Of a DNA stretch of 64,000 nt, positions 38,271 through 50,440 are shown piece by piece; the stretch's first letter is position 1; each line of letters starts with the position of its first letter. This DNA is from Heterodera schachtii (lineage: Eukaryota > Nematoda > Chromadorea > Rhabditida > Heteroderidae): positions 2,227,198 to 2,291,197 of the forward strand of contig SIJG01000013.1 of NCBI GenBank assembly GCA_023374025.1. Reading direction: 5' to 3'. Both the position numbers and the translations under genes were made by a program. Below the pieces are notes generated by a model. That model saw only the letters and a list, made by a program, of their open reading frames with translations, did not search any database and had not been told where the DNA came from.

Positions 38271-40540
38271 TCAGTTCATTTTCCGCTTTTTTGGTTTTGG
38301 ATAAACCTTTTCAATGGCATTTTTCAAATCTTCCATTTTTATGCGAGGCGATTGCGCATCTACCGCCCCCTGGAAAAACTCATTTTGTTCATTGGCATTA
38401 TGCAAAATGTCAAGGTTCGCCGTTTGACAAAGTGCCAACAAATCATCAAATGAATAGTTTTCGGTCATCGATGCTAATTGGCTTAATTATAAGTCAATAT
38501 TTAAGGCAATAAATATTATCATTATTATCAATCATGCCACTTACTCAATTTCTTCATCTCTTAGCTCAAATGCATTTTTATGTTCTTCCACAATTTTCCC
38601 TAACATTTTCTCTCGTGCTTTTTTGTCCGGCATTTCAATAAAAATTTGTTTGGCGAATCGTCCGCTCGCGTCTTCGTCCATTTCCTGTGGCCGACCTGTG
38701 GCTCCAATCACAAACACACCAAACTCCGAATTTGACGATAATCTGTCCATTTCGACCAAAAATTGCGCTTTCCCGCGTCGCTCCGTGCCGCGGCGTAACA
38801 ATGCGTCGATTTCGTCTAAATAAAAATGGCAAATGCCGAATTTAGTTTGCTATAAAACCGATGAAAATGACAGAAGGCTGAGCAATTTTGGCCATTTGAA
38901 AAAGCATTTTGATAAAATCAACGGATGCTTCGTCTTTTTTGGAAAGAATCACAGCAGAAGGAATGCTGAACAATTTAGCAGACGAAGCATTTGCAGCAGC
39001 TTTTGCCTAAACATAATTTCAGTATATGAAGAAATTACAAAACGAAAAGGGAATTGTGGCCTAATTAAATAAATAATTGAATAGAATTTTGAAATGATCG
39101 CGCGGTACCACGGGTCGGAACGGGCCAACTGCGTCTGCGACAACTTTAAGAAGCCACAACTTTTTTTTCTTTGTTTGCCAAAATCAAAAAAACTTGGTAT
39201 CATTCGAAAGCTCTTAACAATCATCAAATAACCAAAATTCGTAATGAATCGTAAAGAACTAAAACAGTTTAAAATAAAAATATACCAAAATTTGGACTTT
39301 TTTGTAGTTTTCAAGCTTTAATTTTTATGTGTAGCTTAATCGCTTAGAAAATTCTTATAAATTATCTTCTAAATATATAGAGCTTTCGATTGATACAATT
39401 TGTTTGATTTGGGAATCAAAGAAAAAAGTTATCGAAAATGTCCGGGAGAGGGTAGTTTCGGCGGGGTCGTTTTGGCGCCAGCCCGAGTTTTTGGGTTCTA
39501 ATTTTTCATTGTCGACCTAATCTAACAATCTTGGTATCATTCGGAAGCCCTTCACAAGCTATATTAACCTTACAAAAAGCAAAAAGATTTCTGGCATAAT
39601 TTATGAAGGAGAATTAATTTATGAAGGAGAATTTTCTAAAGTTTCGGTTTTTTTTTTTTTTTTTGCAATTTTCAGTTATAACTTTTTTATTAATTGTCTA
39701 ATCGTCAAGCAATAGCTTAGAAACAGCTTTCGAATGATACCAAGATTGTTGGATTTAGTTAGCAACGAAAAAAGTAATAGTCCAAAAACTTGGGCTGGCG
39801 CCGAAATGATACAAAATCAAAATGTCCATGTTTTGGTAATCTATTTTAAAAAAAGAACAATTGAACGAACCCATCAATTAAAGCTGACTTAATTTAAATA
39901 TGTATCTTATTTAACCATTTTCAGTAAATCGGTAATTTAACCATTCTTGATAAAATTTTAATTATTTCACGAATTTGAAATTTGTCCTCAAATAATCAAA
40001 AATTATGTCTGTTTTTTGTAATATTATGTTGAGACAAAGTAGGACTTTTAATGCATTCTTGAAATGACTTACGAGCATCTTCTTTCCACTGCCTTGAGCA
40101 CCAACTAATAAAATGGATTTTTGAGGTGACAAAAAGCCTTTGAAACGGTCAGGGTACTGTAATGGCAGCACTACCGTCTGCATGGCCTTTTTTGCTTCAG
40201 AATCGGCGATATTTTCAAAGGATATGTTCGTCGTGTCCATTATTAAATGGCTTATTTCGTCTCTTTTTTGTAGCAATTTCAAGATTTTTGCAGCTATGCT
40301 TTTATCACTTGCCAATCCCTCAATTGTTTCCTAAATTCGATTTTTTCTTTTTCCCATTTAATTTCGCTAATTACCCCGACAATTTTCGATCTTCTTTACC
40401 GCTTCAGCACTTTGCTTTTGATTTAGAATAACTGATTCTATTGCCAGAAGAATTTTATTAGTAACTTTATCACTTTTATTTTTTTCAATGATTCCACAAA
40501 AAGTCTTCGCGTCGTCACAAAGTTCAATATAAAAATTTAA
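38271..40540 (-). CDS. Degenerate AAA ATPase (fidgetin/VPS4-like), 5' end unresolved
   Basis: Exons join in phase: about 40540-40400, 40330-40073, 39006-38859, 38815-38545, 38481-38271 (TGA); at least 340 residues with no start found. Family landmarks are ISFENIADSEAKKAMQTVV, Walker B (VIFIDEIDALL) and a C-terminal basic stretch (PKPKKRKMN). Key residues are altered. Walker A reads GAQGSGKK, with Lys where Ser/Thr should bind Mg2+. The pore-loop KW-GE is KKDEA. The sensor-1 Asn in GAT-N-RP is Gly, and the Arg-finger pair is SGRF with one Arg. These changes predict weak or no ATP hydrolysis. Active relatives are hexameric remodellers of microtubules or ESCRT. It lies 3' of a secreted armadillo gene on the same strand. 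It may be a pseudo-enzyme or an early pseudogene; the frame is still open. Confidence 0.72.
39470..39815. mobile_element. Inverted-repeat element in AAA-gene intron
   Basis: GGCGCCAGCCCGAGTTTTTG and, inverted, CAAAAACTTGGGCTGGCGCC bound a segment with CTAACAATCTTGGTATCATT in both arms. It is related to the outer element at 48782-49927, which shares the CAATCTTGGTATCATTCG arm. Boundaries are approximate. Confidence 0.55.
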
Positions 40541-40859
40541 ATATTATAATAATGAAAGAAACGCTAATAATAATGGTCAAAGAATGGTGTTTTATGGATT
40601 TTTAAAAAAAGGACCCAAAATATCACTTTATCTTATCTTCAAAAATATAATCATAATTACAAATCTAAATATTTAATTATTTGCTTTTTGGAGGCATTTA
40701 ATGTGCTAAAAAATATAATTGAAATTAAAAAGAAATTATAAGAAAATTAAAAAGATCAGAATTTTCGGAATTAAAAATAACTAAAAATTTTTATAGATTG
40801 AGCGTGGATCAGATCCATCAAATCCAACTTATTCAAATTTCACAACTCCCCGTTATTTT

Positions 40860-42881
40860 TTAACTTGCCATGGTCTGAATGTGCGTTGCCTTCGTCTCGT
40901 CATAAATACGTCCATTACTTTCTTTAAATTAATAATTTAATTTAAAAAAAACTTACAAATTTAGATTTGTCTATAATTAAACTATTAATAAATGAGAAAA
41001 ACCTCCAGTCCCATCAAAAAACGATGACTGGAATGATTTTATTATAATTCAATTAAATATCATTTTTTCAAAAAATAAAAATTCAAAGAGAGCAAATTGT
41101 TTTTTAAGAAAATGGAACATATGATTGGAGATATATGGAGGCAAAAACGCCGGAGGGTTTGGGTCGTCGTGGATTAATTAATATGACTGAACCGAATAAA
41201 ATTTAGGGGGGGAGGGAGTTGAAATTTTTATGAATATGTCAATCACTTAACTGATCAGGTGGTAAGCAGCCCACATGGCTTCTTCAACAACTTGCTTATT
41301 CCGCGAATCAAATAAATTCGAAAATTCTCTATAGTCCATATACGGAGCACAATCATTGGCTAACAAATTCTTCAGAATGCTTATTGCATTTTTCAGCAGT
41401 TCGTCATCCTTCGTATTCTTTATCCAATCCTTCAAATAACCCACAACTTTATAATTTCCTGCGCTGTAAATTTCCTTTGCTTTTTGTGGCGCAATTATTG
41501 CGAGTGCCGCCATGGCATTTGCCACGAGTGGGGGCCGTGACGCGTGGTCTTTGGACAAACAATCGACGAGAGGACCCAAAACGTCGGCTGAGACCAATTC
41601 GTCGATCAGCTGTTCGCCCGCTTTACTTTTTAGACTGTCCTCGAGCATTTCCCGAATTTTAGAGATTGCTTCAAGTCTCTCTTCTATATCTCTGCTTTTT
41701 GCATTCGCAACAAGCTAAAATTTTTGAATAATTTGCCGCATTTGCTGAATTAGAGCTCCCACTAATGAATGATAACCACGTCCCCCACCCCTCAAAAAAA
41801 CCTCTTTTTAGACGAGCGTTAAAAATAGTCTCCCCCCACCAAAAAATATATTTTTAAAATTAAAATTCTTTAAAATTCAATTGTAGTTTCTCTAAATAAT
41901 TTTTTTGTCTTTAAAAGTGAATTTGAAAAATTAGCCCCTCCCTGATTTAGAATTTAGAGTTCTCCCATGGAAATACCCCCCCCCCCTTTTCAAGGAGACC
42001 AAATTCAGTAAATACTCTATCTCATATCCCAGCCAAAATCCGAACATTGGGCATGATTTTCTTCAGAATTGAGACAGCATTTTTCTTCACTTCGTCGTCC
42101 GTCGAATTCATTAGCCAATAATTCAAATAATCCATAACATTTTGTACTTCAAAAATAAGTTTTGCTTTTCGTGTCGCAATTATTGCGAGTGTCGCCATGG
42201 CATTGGCCACGAGTTGGGGCTGAGACGAATTGTAATCGGACAAACAGTCGACGAGAGGACCCAAAACGTCGGCTGAGATAAATCTGTTGATCAGCGGCAT
42301 CTCTGCGAAATTTTTAAAGCCTTCCTCAAGCATTCCACGAATTTCAGTCACTGCTTCAAGTTTCTCATCCTTATCCTCGCTTTTCGCTTTTTTGACAAGC
42401 TTAAGATTGAGAATTTATCATTTTCTATGTGAAATTTGTTTTAATCACTTTAGCGGGGTCCGCTTCTTCCATTTGCTTAAAGGAAGAGATCATTAAGTGA
42501 TTAATAATGGCAATTATTTGATTATATCACTTTTGGTTGTTGACTCATCCGATTTGTTGGAATTGCAATCTAAAGAAACAAAAATCACTTGCAAGCTAAA
42601 AATATTTTTCATTTGTTTTACTCTTAAGTTACTTGAGTACGGCCACCAGCGTTTTCCACTATGAAAACTCTCTTAAAAGAATATGTAAGAATATATTTTT
42701 TAACAGTTAAATACACCAAGAAAAAATTTTTCGGTAAATTATTCTTTTTAATTGGGCATTAAACCAGAGATGTGATTATTATTGGTCAATGAATTAAAAA
42801 AATTACCGATTCATCCTTTTTTGGAGCCGAAAATACTGTGGGAATAGTGAACGCAACACAGAGCAAAGTTAGCAGTCGCAT
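40860..42881 (-). CDS. Secreted armadillo-repeat (importin-alpha-like) protein
   Basis: Seven exons, 352 residues: 42881-42807, 42671-42633, 42569-42531, 42475-42449, 42399-42046, 41714-41252, 40921-40860 (TAA). Exon 1 is a clean signal peptide (MRLLTLLCVAFTIPTVFSA, cleavage likely before PKKDE). Exons 5 and 6 are tandem paralogues. Each starts LV(K/A) in phase 0 and contains SADVLGPLVDCLS, then LVANAMA(T/A)LAIIA and a helical repeat end (NAVSILKKI / NAISILKNL). That is the helix pattern of armadillo repeats, closest by eye to the first repeats of importin-alpha. The final exon adds a short tail (ATHIQTMAS). Armadillo solenoids bind peptides. A leader on such a protein is unusual and suggests an exported binding scaffold; the target is unknown. 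The exon 5 donor (CCCAAT/GTTCGG) is weak. Confidence 0.75.
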
Positions 42882-43222
42882 GTCAAGAATTTAAGATTGA
42901 TCCTAAATAGAGACCAAAAATTAGTAACACAAATTTAGCACTTTTCGAACAAAATTCATTATTCACTTAAATTAGTAATTTGGTTCCAACTGATTAGCAC
43001 TTTTCCACCAAAATTCAAATTACACTTACTTTTATTTGAAAAAATTTTTTAAATTCTTTATTCTGCTGAAATTTGGGACCTGCAAAGTGTTTTTTCTATT
43101 CAATATACTGACAGAATAATAGTTTTCCTCCTTTTCTGAAATAATAAAAGGATGACTATGGTCAATGGCATTCAAAAAATTTACCAATTACCTCGGATTC
43201 GGATAAGATTAGTCTTAAATAG

Positions 43223-44146
43223 GGTGCTGAGTCGTTAATAAAAACCATGAAAAAGGGCGTTGTATAAAAAACCATCAAATACCGACTTTTGAGGCATATG
43301 CCTTTTTTTCTGCGCACTAGTTCCGATATATTAAGCAGAAAAAAAACGCATTTTCCACTTAGTTTGAGGCTTCTACGTTGACATTTATTATGCCTTTTTT
43401 TGCCTTTTTCGGGATTTTCGTGCCTTAAATGTTGGCATTTTGTCTTTTTGGTGCCTTTTTTGGCGTTTTTTCCGAAAAATTCCATTAAAATGCAATAAAA
43501 TCGGGAAACTACACCCCCTAAAAATGACCTGAAAAAATTCAGAAAAATACACCCCTAACAATCGACTCAAAAATTTTAAAAAATACACCCCTAAGAAATA
43601 AGGCGAAAAAATTTCAGAAAATACACCCCCTAAGAATTGAAAAATTTTCTCAAAAATTGATCGCCAAAATTTAATTTTTCTCTTGGTAAAAAATTTTAGG
43701 TTTAAAAATTTTCCATATTAGAAAAAAGATTTATAAAAATATTTAATAATCATTTATATGACCAAAATTAATTTTTGGTTAAGTTTTACGTCTTTTGTTA
43801 CCTAAAAATCCTTAATAAAAAATTTTTAAATGCCTTTTTTCATGCCTTTTTTTCAGTTTTTTCGTGCCTATTAAAGTGCCTTTTTAGCGATTTTTGGTGC
43901 CTTTTTAGTCGGTCTCTAGTTATGACCAAAAAATATCTGAAAACTTGGTCCTGATGTACTTTTGGCCATGAGTTTGTTCAAAATTAATATAATTTTTGAA
44001 TAACACTTAGGACATCGAATGATATCAAGAATTAAAAATTTAGTTGCTTTTTAGCAAAGTTATGGTAATCATTTGTTAGAAATTTTCATTTGATGGTTTT
44101 TTATATAAAGCCATTTTTGATGGTTTTTATATAGCCACATAGCACC
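43223..44146. mobile_element. Inverted-repeat element, 8-bp TSD TTAAATAG, interrupted by another MITE
   Basis: It starts GGTGCTGAGTCG and ends with the complement of GGTGCTATGTGG. Both arms contain ATAAAAAACCATCAAAT. The flanks are exact TTAAATAG (43215-43222, 44147-44154). A copy of the 4128-4802 family sits inside (43281-43918). A relative lies in the ankyrin intron at about 61929-61985. Confidence 0.75.
43281..43918. mobile_element. Damaged second copy of TAGAGACCGAC hAT-type MITE
   Basis: It matches 4131-4802 (CCGACTTTTGAGGCATATGC to AGTCGGTCTCTA) but lacks the first bases of the left end. ACACCCCTAAGAA-type blocks occur at 43508-43640. No target duplication remains. Confidence 0.8.
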
Positions 44147-44847
44147 TTAAATAGAGACCGAAAATTAATAATAAAAAACTAATATGTAAATTAAAATAAG
44201 TGTTTCTCTTACCCTTCCCCCTGAAACGACAAAAAAAAAGAATAAAATTTTACTTATGAAATTTTAAAATTGTTAAAAAAATTAGTCTTTTATTGAAATT
44301 TATATTTTGTTCAGTAATTATGCCGTTTTTGCTAAGTATTTTATTTTTGAGTTTGATTTTTTACCTCTTGTTGCCAAACCCCGAAATATGTGCGATATTT
44401 TTTTATGTGCCAAAACGCCAAAATATGTGTTTTTATGTTTTTATAAGTCGCTCTAAATCAAAAATTGTTTGGAAAAAATGCTATTTTTGGGCTTCTCTCG
44501 GCTAAGCCGCAAAAAAACAAAATGATGTAAAAACCCCAAAAAACTAATAAGCTTCTTAGAGCTTTACATTAAATAGAAAAACATAGATCAGGACCAGATT
44601 CTTAGAGACATTGGGGCGGAAAATTTAGCCTATTTTGGAAACATTAACCAAAAAATGAATTTTATATATTTTTTGTAGTGCACTTTACTTTCCAATAAAT
44701 ACCTATTTTCAATTTCCTACAAAAATTAAAAATAATGGAAAAGATTATGAAAGAAAAATCGAAAAAATAAAGATAATTTGCAATGAAAGTCAAGCTATTT
44801 GAGTTTGGCTGCCCCCTAATATGGCATGTGTTTGTATGGCATTAAAC

Positions 44848-45421
44848 CAGGGCTGCCAGATTAAAATTTTCAAAAGCCTCATTCGGCAAGCAAAAAAGCC
44901 TCATTTTGGGTCAAAAAGCCTCATTTTTACAAAATTTATTCAAAACACGCTTAAAATTTTCAAATGTTATATATTTTGATTTTCCATGATCAATTTGAAC
45001 AATTTTTTGTTAGAAATAAGCATTTGAGAAATTCTGAGCACGAAAAATCGAAGTTGATTTTTTGCGGCGCTTTTTCCAAAAAACTTTTGGAGAACAATGG
45101 GGGCCGGCGGTGCCGATAGGCGGCGCCGGGAAAATTTTTGTAATTTTTAATACGATTTGTTAACAGATTTGTCCACAAAAATGGTCAAATTTTGTGATTT
45201 TGAGCAAATTTTTAAGAAAATAAAGGACTTTTAGGGGCTGGCGGTGCCGATAGGCGCCGCCAGGGAAAAAATTGAGAATTTTGACTATATCTTTAGCAGA
45301 TTTTCATTAAAAAAACTCAAAAAACCACAAAAAGCCTCAAAGCCTCATTTTGAAAATTTAGCCTCATTGACCTACCAAAAAACCACAAAATGAGGCTAAA
45401 GCCTCACATCTGGCAGCCCTG
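44848..45421. mobile_element. hAT-type MITE, 8-bp TSD CATTAAAC
   Basis: Ends CAGGGCTGCCAGAT and ATCTGGCAGCCCTG are flanked by exact CATTAAAC (44840-44847, 45422-45429). The interior repeats AAAAAGCCTCAT and contains two GC hairpin monomers. Confidence 0.92.
45104..45264 (+). repeat. Tandem pair of GC-rich hairpin monomers
   Basis: Hairpins GGCGGTGCC-GATA-GGCGGCGCC (45106-45127) and GGCGGTGCC-GATA-GGCGCCGCC (about 45240-45261) are separated by a unit of about 134 bp that includes TTTGTTAACAGATTTGTCC and TTTTGTGATTTTGAGCAAAT. Confidence 0.85.
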
Positions 45422-46328
45422 CATTAAACGCCTAATATGGACATAAAAGATAGGTAGATTAGAAAACCCGAAAAATATGTACCATGCCAAAATATGTAAT
45501 CATTCTAAAATTAGATAAAATCAATCAATCAATTGCTAAATACCTTTGTTTTAAAATTTACGCATGAAAAGTTTATAAATTTTTGATTTTATTAATTTGT
45601 GATGCCAGAAGGAAGCAGATTTGGCAGAAAGTGGGACAAAAGATATGATAACCTCTAAAAGGTAGCGCCCTTTTTTTGGAAATCGGAGAAAGGAAAAATT
45701 TTTAGAAGAAAACACTAATAAATAGGACCCCGATTTTTGGTGACGAAAAATATCGAAATAGTTAATTAAAATAGTGAGGAAAAATGCCAAAATAGTGACA
45801 AAAAGTGCGAAATAGTGACGAATAGTGACATAATTTTCATCCAAAATTAAGCAAAAATAATTATTATTTCCAATTTTTCTCCCTTGTATTTTTCTAAAGG
45901 GGTCGATTCTTAGGGGTGTATTTTTTAAAAATTCCCAAAAAGTTGATCCTTAGAAGGTGTATTTTTCGTTTTTATTGCATTTTTATTAATTTCTTCTCAA
46001 CAATTAGCAAAAAAAAAAGTTAAATCACTAAAAAGCGCGGACTTAGTAATAATCAATCTTTTAAAAGGAAAATAAAAGTTTGAGCATATAGCCTTGTGGC
46101 TAAACCTTCAGAAAATAAGTCATAATTGTTTTTATTGAATTAAAATTTAATTATTAATAAGTTTTTATTATTAAAGATAATAAACATTTTAAATATTTCT
46201 TGCCTTTTTAATACTTTACCTAAAAATCTGCAAATCAAATTTTTTTTTTTTAATTTTATCAAAAATCCACTAAAATTTTCTTTTTTGGACAAAAACTATT
46301 AACAAAATTTGGGACGGACAATTATCAA

Positions 46329-47373
46329 TAGGCTATAAATTATATGCATTAACAATAAGTCGTTTCTTAGGGGAATATTTTCGTTTTTATTGCATTTTTC
46401 TTATGAAAATTTCAAAATTTGCCAAAAAAAGACCAAAATAAAACTCCCTAAAATGGCAAAATACGCATTTATTCTCGAAAATCCCCAAAATATGCATTTA
46501 TATGCAGTAAACCTTCATCAAACCAAACATTTTTAACGTAGAAATGCTATTTTACTTGCTGAGACGTTTCATAAAAACTGCCATCTTCCCCCCCCCCCCC
46601 ACACTTGAAAAAATTCTTGAAAAATTTTGAAAATATTTTAAAATTTTCGGAAATAACAATTTTAGGGCTATCAAATATTCAATTAATGTATGGCTAAATT
46701 GCATTTTGCATTTTAATGACTAAAATTTTTAAATGATTATATGTAATACATATATATGATGAGTGATGACTATGGCAAAAACATAACATGTTTAATGCTT
46801 TATAACTTTTTTTCAGAAGAAACTAAATTTAAATTTCCTTTTTAGAATTTGAATTCTTTGTAAACAGAATATTTCAAAAATTTTCATTGTGTTTCAAAAA
46901 GGTTATGGCAAAAAAACCTAATAAGATTTTTGAAAAACAATCATTTTTCTATACTTTTTAAAAAAAATTAAGCATTGGTATTCTGATAGACAACACTTAA
47001 AGCTATTGAATGATACCTTGAAATTTTAATTTAGTTATTTTGAGCAAAGTTATGAATTTTAATGTGTTACATTTTTTATTCTAGAAATATTTCTTTAGAA
47101 TAATCTTATTTTCCTGAAATTTTTTCTTACAAATTTTTTCATGAAGAATTTTGTTCACTTTAATTTCTCAAAAATTTTGAAGGAATTATTGAACTTTAAA
47201 AATATTTTTCATTTCAAGATTTTTAAATTCGGGCGATGGCATTTTTTAAGAGACGCCCAATGTGGCAGTTTTTAAGAAAGTTTTTAAGAAACGTCCTAGC
47301 ACCGCTATTTTGAGCCCCTTCCTTCATGGAATATGTGCAGAAAAAACATACAAAACATAAATTTATAGCCCTA
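46329..47373. mobile_element. hAT-type MITE, 8-bp TSD ATTATCAA
   Basis: Ends TAGGCTATAAATTATATG and the complement of TAGGGCTATAAATTTATG are flanked by exact ATTATCAA (46321-46328, 47374-47381). It is the best-bounded member of the TATGGACTAAAAA/AACGTAGAAATGC family. Confidence 0.82.
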
Positions 47374-47427
47374 ATTATCAATTATAATGAAAAATACAAA
47401 GTTTGACCATTAGTATTTTTTAAACGC

Positions 47428-47674
47428 GGTGAGCCGAAGTGACAAAAGTATCAATGTTCGTAATAATTAAATTTAATTATTATTTTAACTTTATTTGCTA
47501 AATAATTAATCATAACTTAGCTTAAACTTAGTCTAATTTATCAATCTTGGTATTAGAATGTAGCTCTACATATTCTCTATTATTTTTGTAGTTTTTAAAA
47601 AATTAGTCAAAATAAAATAATAATTAATTTAATTATTACGAACATTGATACTTTTGTCACTTCGTCCTAGCACC
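47428..47674. mobile_element. 247-bp palindromic element
   Basis: CGAAGTGACAAAAGTATCAA followed by TGTTCGTAATAATTAA at the left is repeated inverted at the right. GGTG(A/C) caps both ends. No clear target duplication. Confidence 0.7.
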
Positions 47675-47877
47675 TTTTTTATACCCTTGGAAGAAAGTAT
47701 AAAAAGAGAGAGTGCTTTGAAAATTTTCATCAGCGAGGTCTGGACATATTTAGCCAAAAAATAAATTTAAAAAAATTGAAATAATAGGAATTAAATAAAA
47801 ACTACAAAATAATCTGCTGATTTTCTTCATTTTGCTTTACTTTTATATACTAAATGATGATTTCCATTTTTTAAGTC

Positions 47878-48075
47878 AATTGCCACGCCAATCGGAAAGA
47901 GAGAGATGTGCCAAAAAGAGAGAGTGCGAGAGAAAAAGGAAATATTTTTTTCTTTTAAATTAAAATCAATTGCCACGCCACATTATGAATTATCAACAGA
48001 ATGGAAAGACGAGAGATATATCAATAATAGAGAGTGCGAGAGAAAAAAGGAAATATCTTTTTTTCTCTAATTTTC
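47878..48075. repeat. Two-copy tandem repeat with GAGAGAGTGCGAGAGAAAAA
   Basis: TCAATTGCCACGCCA followed by a GA-rich block and GGAAATAT occurs twice (about 47878-47960 and 47967-48058). Confidence 0.75.
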
Positions 48076-48781
48076 TTTTTTTATGTATATTAATTAATAT
48101 ATGTTAACATGTGATTGCGTCAAAAAAGGGACTACGTCAGTGAAAATAATTATTTTTTTTTTTTTACAATTTTTTTAGCATTTTCATAAATAAAAGGGAG
48201 GGAGAAGTTTGGGCACCGCGACTTTTGGGCACTGGGAAGTTTGGGAATTAAGGATTTAAAAAATAAAAATATTTTTTAATTATCTAAAAATTTCAATCAT
48301 CTAATTTAAAAGCAAAGTAAATTTTGATCAAGTTAGGATCGAAAATTTTGGAACGAATATCCGCTTAATAACCTGCTTATTTAGCTAGACTCATTACCAT
48401 TCATTCTATATCAATTGTATCATTACAAGGCTCGGTCTGTTCAAATACTTAAAATTTATGAATTTAAACAGAATTAGACTGGTCTCTCTTGATATTTCGG
48501 GCCCAACTAAGCCGGATATTCAGGTCTAAGTCCAAACAGAAACTAACCACCTTTAACTCTACGTTTAAACAGCTGTATTGACTAAATAATAAGATTTCCA
48601 GGTTTCCATGCATCAATTTTTTAATTTTCAAGAAAATATAAATTTTCAAGCACAGGGTTAGTGTTAAATTTACTAAATTTAATAATTTATATAACATTTT
48701 ACATTTTTTTGTTTTATTTTTTTGAAATCCCTTACTCTGGTGCCCAAACTTCATGTCGCCAAATAAATGGCTCTAAATATC

Positions 48782-49927
48782 CGGTAGGGGAGGGTTCATT
48801 GCCAGCGGTTTCATTGCCAGCCCAGTTTTCGGGCTATAACTTTTTTCATTCTTGACCAAATCTAACAATCTTGGTATCATTCGAAAGCTTAACGTGTTTA
48901 GAAGCTATATCTAAGCTATTGTTTCACGATTAGACAAATACCAAAAAAGTTATAACATGAAAATTGCGAACAAGTCGAAATTCTGAGTTTTTTTCTTAAT
49001 AACTTTTTTAGAAGCTAAATTTTTTGTTTTTTGTTTTTTGTAAGACTAATAGAGCTTGTTAAGGGCTTTCAAATGATACCAAGAACTGTTAGATTTGGTC
49101 AACAATGAAAAAAGGGTGCTAGGTCGAACCGAAAATAGTCTCAGTGTGGGCGAACCGAAAATGTCTCAGTAAGGGCGAACCGAAAAATAATCTCAGTGTG
49201 GGCGAACCGAAAACAGTCTCAATGTCAATAAAATATTTAAATTTAATTATTTTAAAGCAATCTTTTTTAAATATTATAATAATGTTAAAATTTTAAAATA
49301 AAACAATAATCTAATTCAGAGCTTCAACTTTTCTTCAATGTTTTTTCTTCATAGATTCTGCTCAAAATAAATGTAAACTTTCATACCATTAAAAAATGCA
49401 AATAATTTTTGAATTGTAACATTAGGGAAAAAAAGTGTAGTGATGATAAAGTAAAATTTATAGGAAAAATGCATGAATTTATGGAGAAACGAATGAAGAA
49501 GTTAAATTTACTAAAATATTGGATGAAATTTCAGAAGAAAATTAGTAGATTTGTTTTTAATGAAAAATCCTCTACAGTAGTAAGCTTACTCTATCAATTT
49601 GATGGCTTCAAGATTTGAAATTAAAATTTTCGTTCGGATGTAATTTTTTTTTTTTTTTTGGTCGGGAGTGGGAATGTTTTTATTTTAATTTATTTTTTAA
49701 AATAATTGTCTAATTAAAATTTATTATTTTTCGTGACCGAATTAAATTGTATAATTAAATTTAAATATTTTTATTGACATTGAGACTGTTTTCGGTTCGC
49801 CCACACTGAGACATTTTCGGTTCGCCCACACTGAGACTATTTTCGGTTCGTCTCAGCACGTGAAAAAAGTTATAGCCCGAAAACTGGGCTGGCAATGAAA
49901 CCGCTGGCAATGAACCCTCCTGTTCCG
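48782..49927. mobile_element. Mutator-like MITE, 9-bp TSD CTAAATATC, with nested element
   Basis: Ends CGGTAGGGGAGGGTTCATTG and the complement of CGGAACAGGAGGGTTCATTG have long TIRs continuing through GCCAGCCCAGTTTTCGGGCT. The flanks are exact CTAAATATC (48773-48781, 49928-49936). A 9-bp duplication is typical of Mutator-like elements. A second element (49115-49860) interrupts the right half. Confidence 0.85.
49115..49860. mobile_element. Nested Mutator-like MITE, 9-bp TSD TGAAAAAAG
   Basis: The left arm GGTGCTAGGTCGAACCGAAA is mirrored at the right (TTTCGGTTCGTCTCAGCACG). Each arm holds repeats of GTCTCAGTGTGGGCGAACCG. The flanks are exact TGAAAAAAG (49106-49114, 49861-49869). Confidence 0.87.
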
Positions 49928-50196
49928 CTAAATATCTACTAAATAAATATGCAAAAATAAACTCAACTTCTTTGCTCGATTATCAACCTATGCTTATGCC
50001 GGTCACTCTTATAAAATAATTGTTTTTTTTGGCTGTCTTTGCTACTTTTGTCTTTTTATGCTCATTTCTCCATGGTCGCAACTTTCCATTATCATTCTTT
50101 TACATTTTATTCTTGAGCTTTCGCCTTTAAATTGCTTATTAATAAATTTGTTTTTTTTTTCTGAATTTGTATTTTTTGGGCTTTTGTTTGGTTTTC

Positions 50197-50440
50197 TGTC
50201 AGGAGCGTCAGCTGATCACTTATGGAGGCTATCAGTACCTCTTCGGAAGGGAAAGCTGATGAAGGAAGCCATATGCAAAGCGGAGACCAAAAATATATTT
50301 GGCAGGACAAAATTTGTGGGTGGTCTAGAGAATTTTGCAAATCCCGTGGAACTTTAAGAGCCTATTCTGTTACTTGCACTTTTCGTCCCCTACCATTGTC
50401 CAAACAAAAAAAAGGTAAATATTGGCGAGGGGTCTTTTGA
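50197..50440 (+). pseudogene. Possible FLYWCH-type zinc finger remnant, frameshifted
   Basis: One frame reads ERQLITYGGYQYLFGRES then stops. Another frame continues with KYIWQDKICGWSREFCKSRG. Together they recall the L-x-x-x-G-Y-x-Y ... Y-x-W-x-C ... C pattern of FLYWCH domains, which occur alone and in Mutator-like transposases. It is a short, broken match by eye only. Confidence 0.3.

Noticed and set aside
21155..47373. CRISPR-like or operon-like arrays
   Set aside because: The repeats are terminal inverted repeats and minisatellites of eukaryotic transposons. The spacing and gene structure are not prokaryotic.
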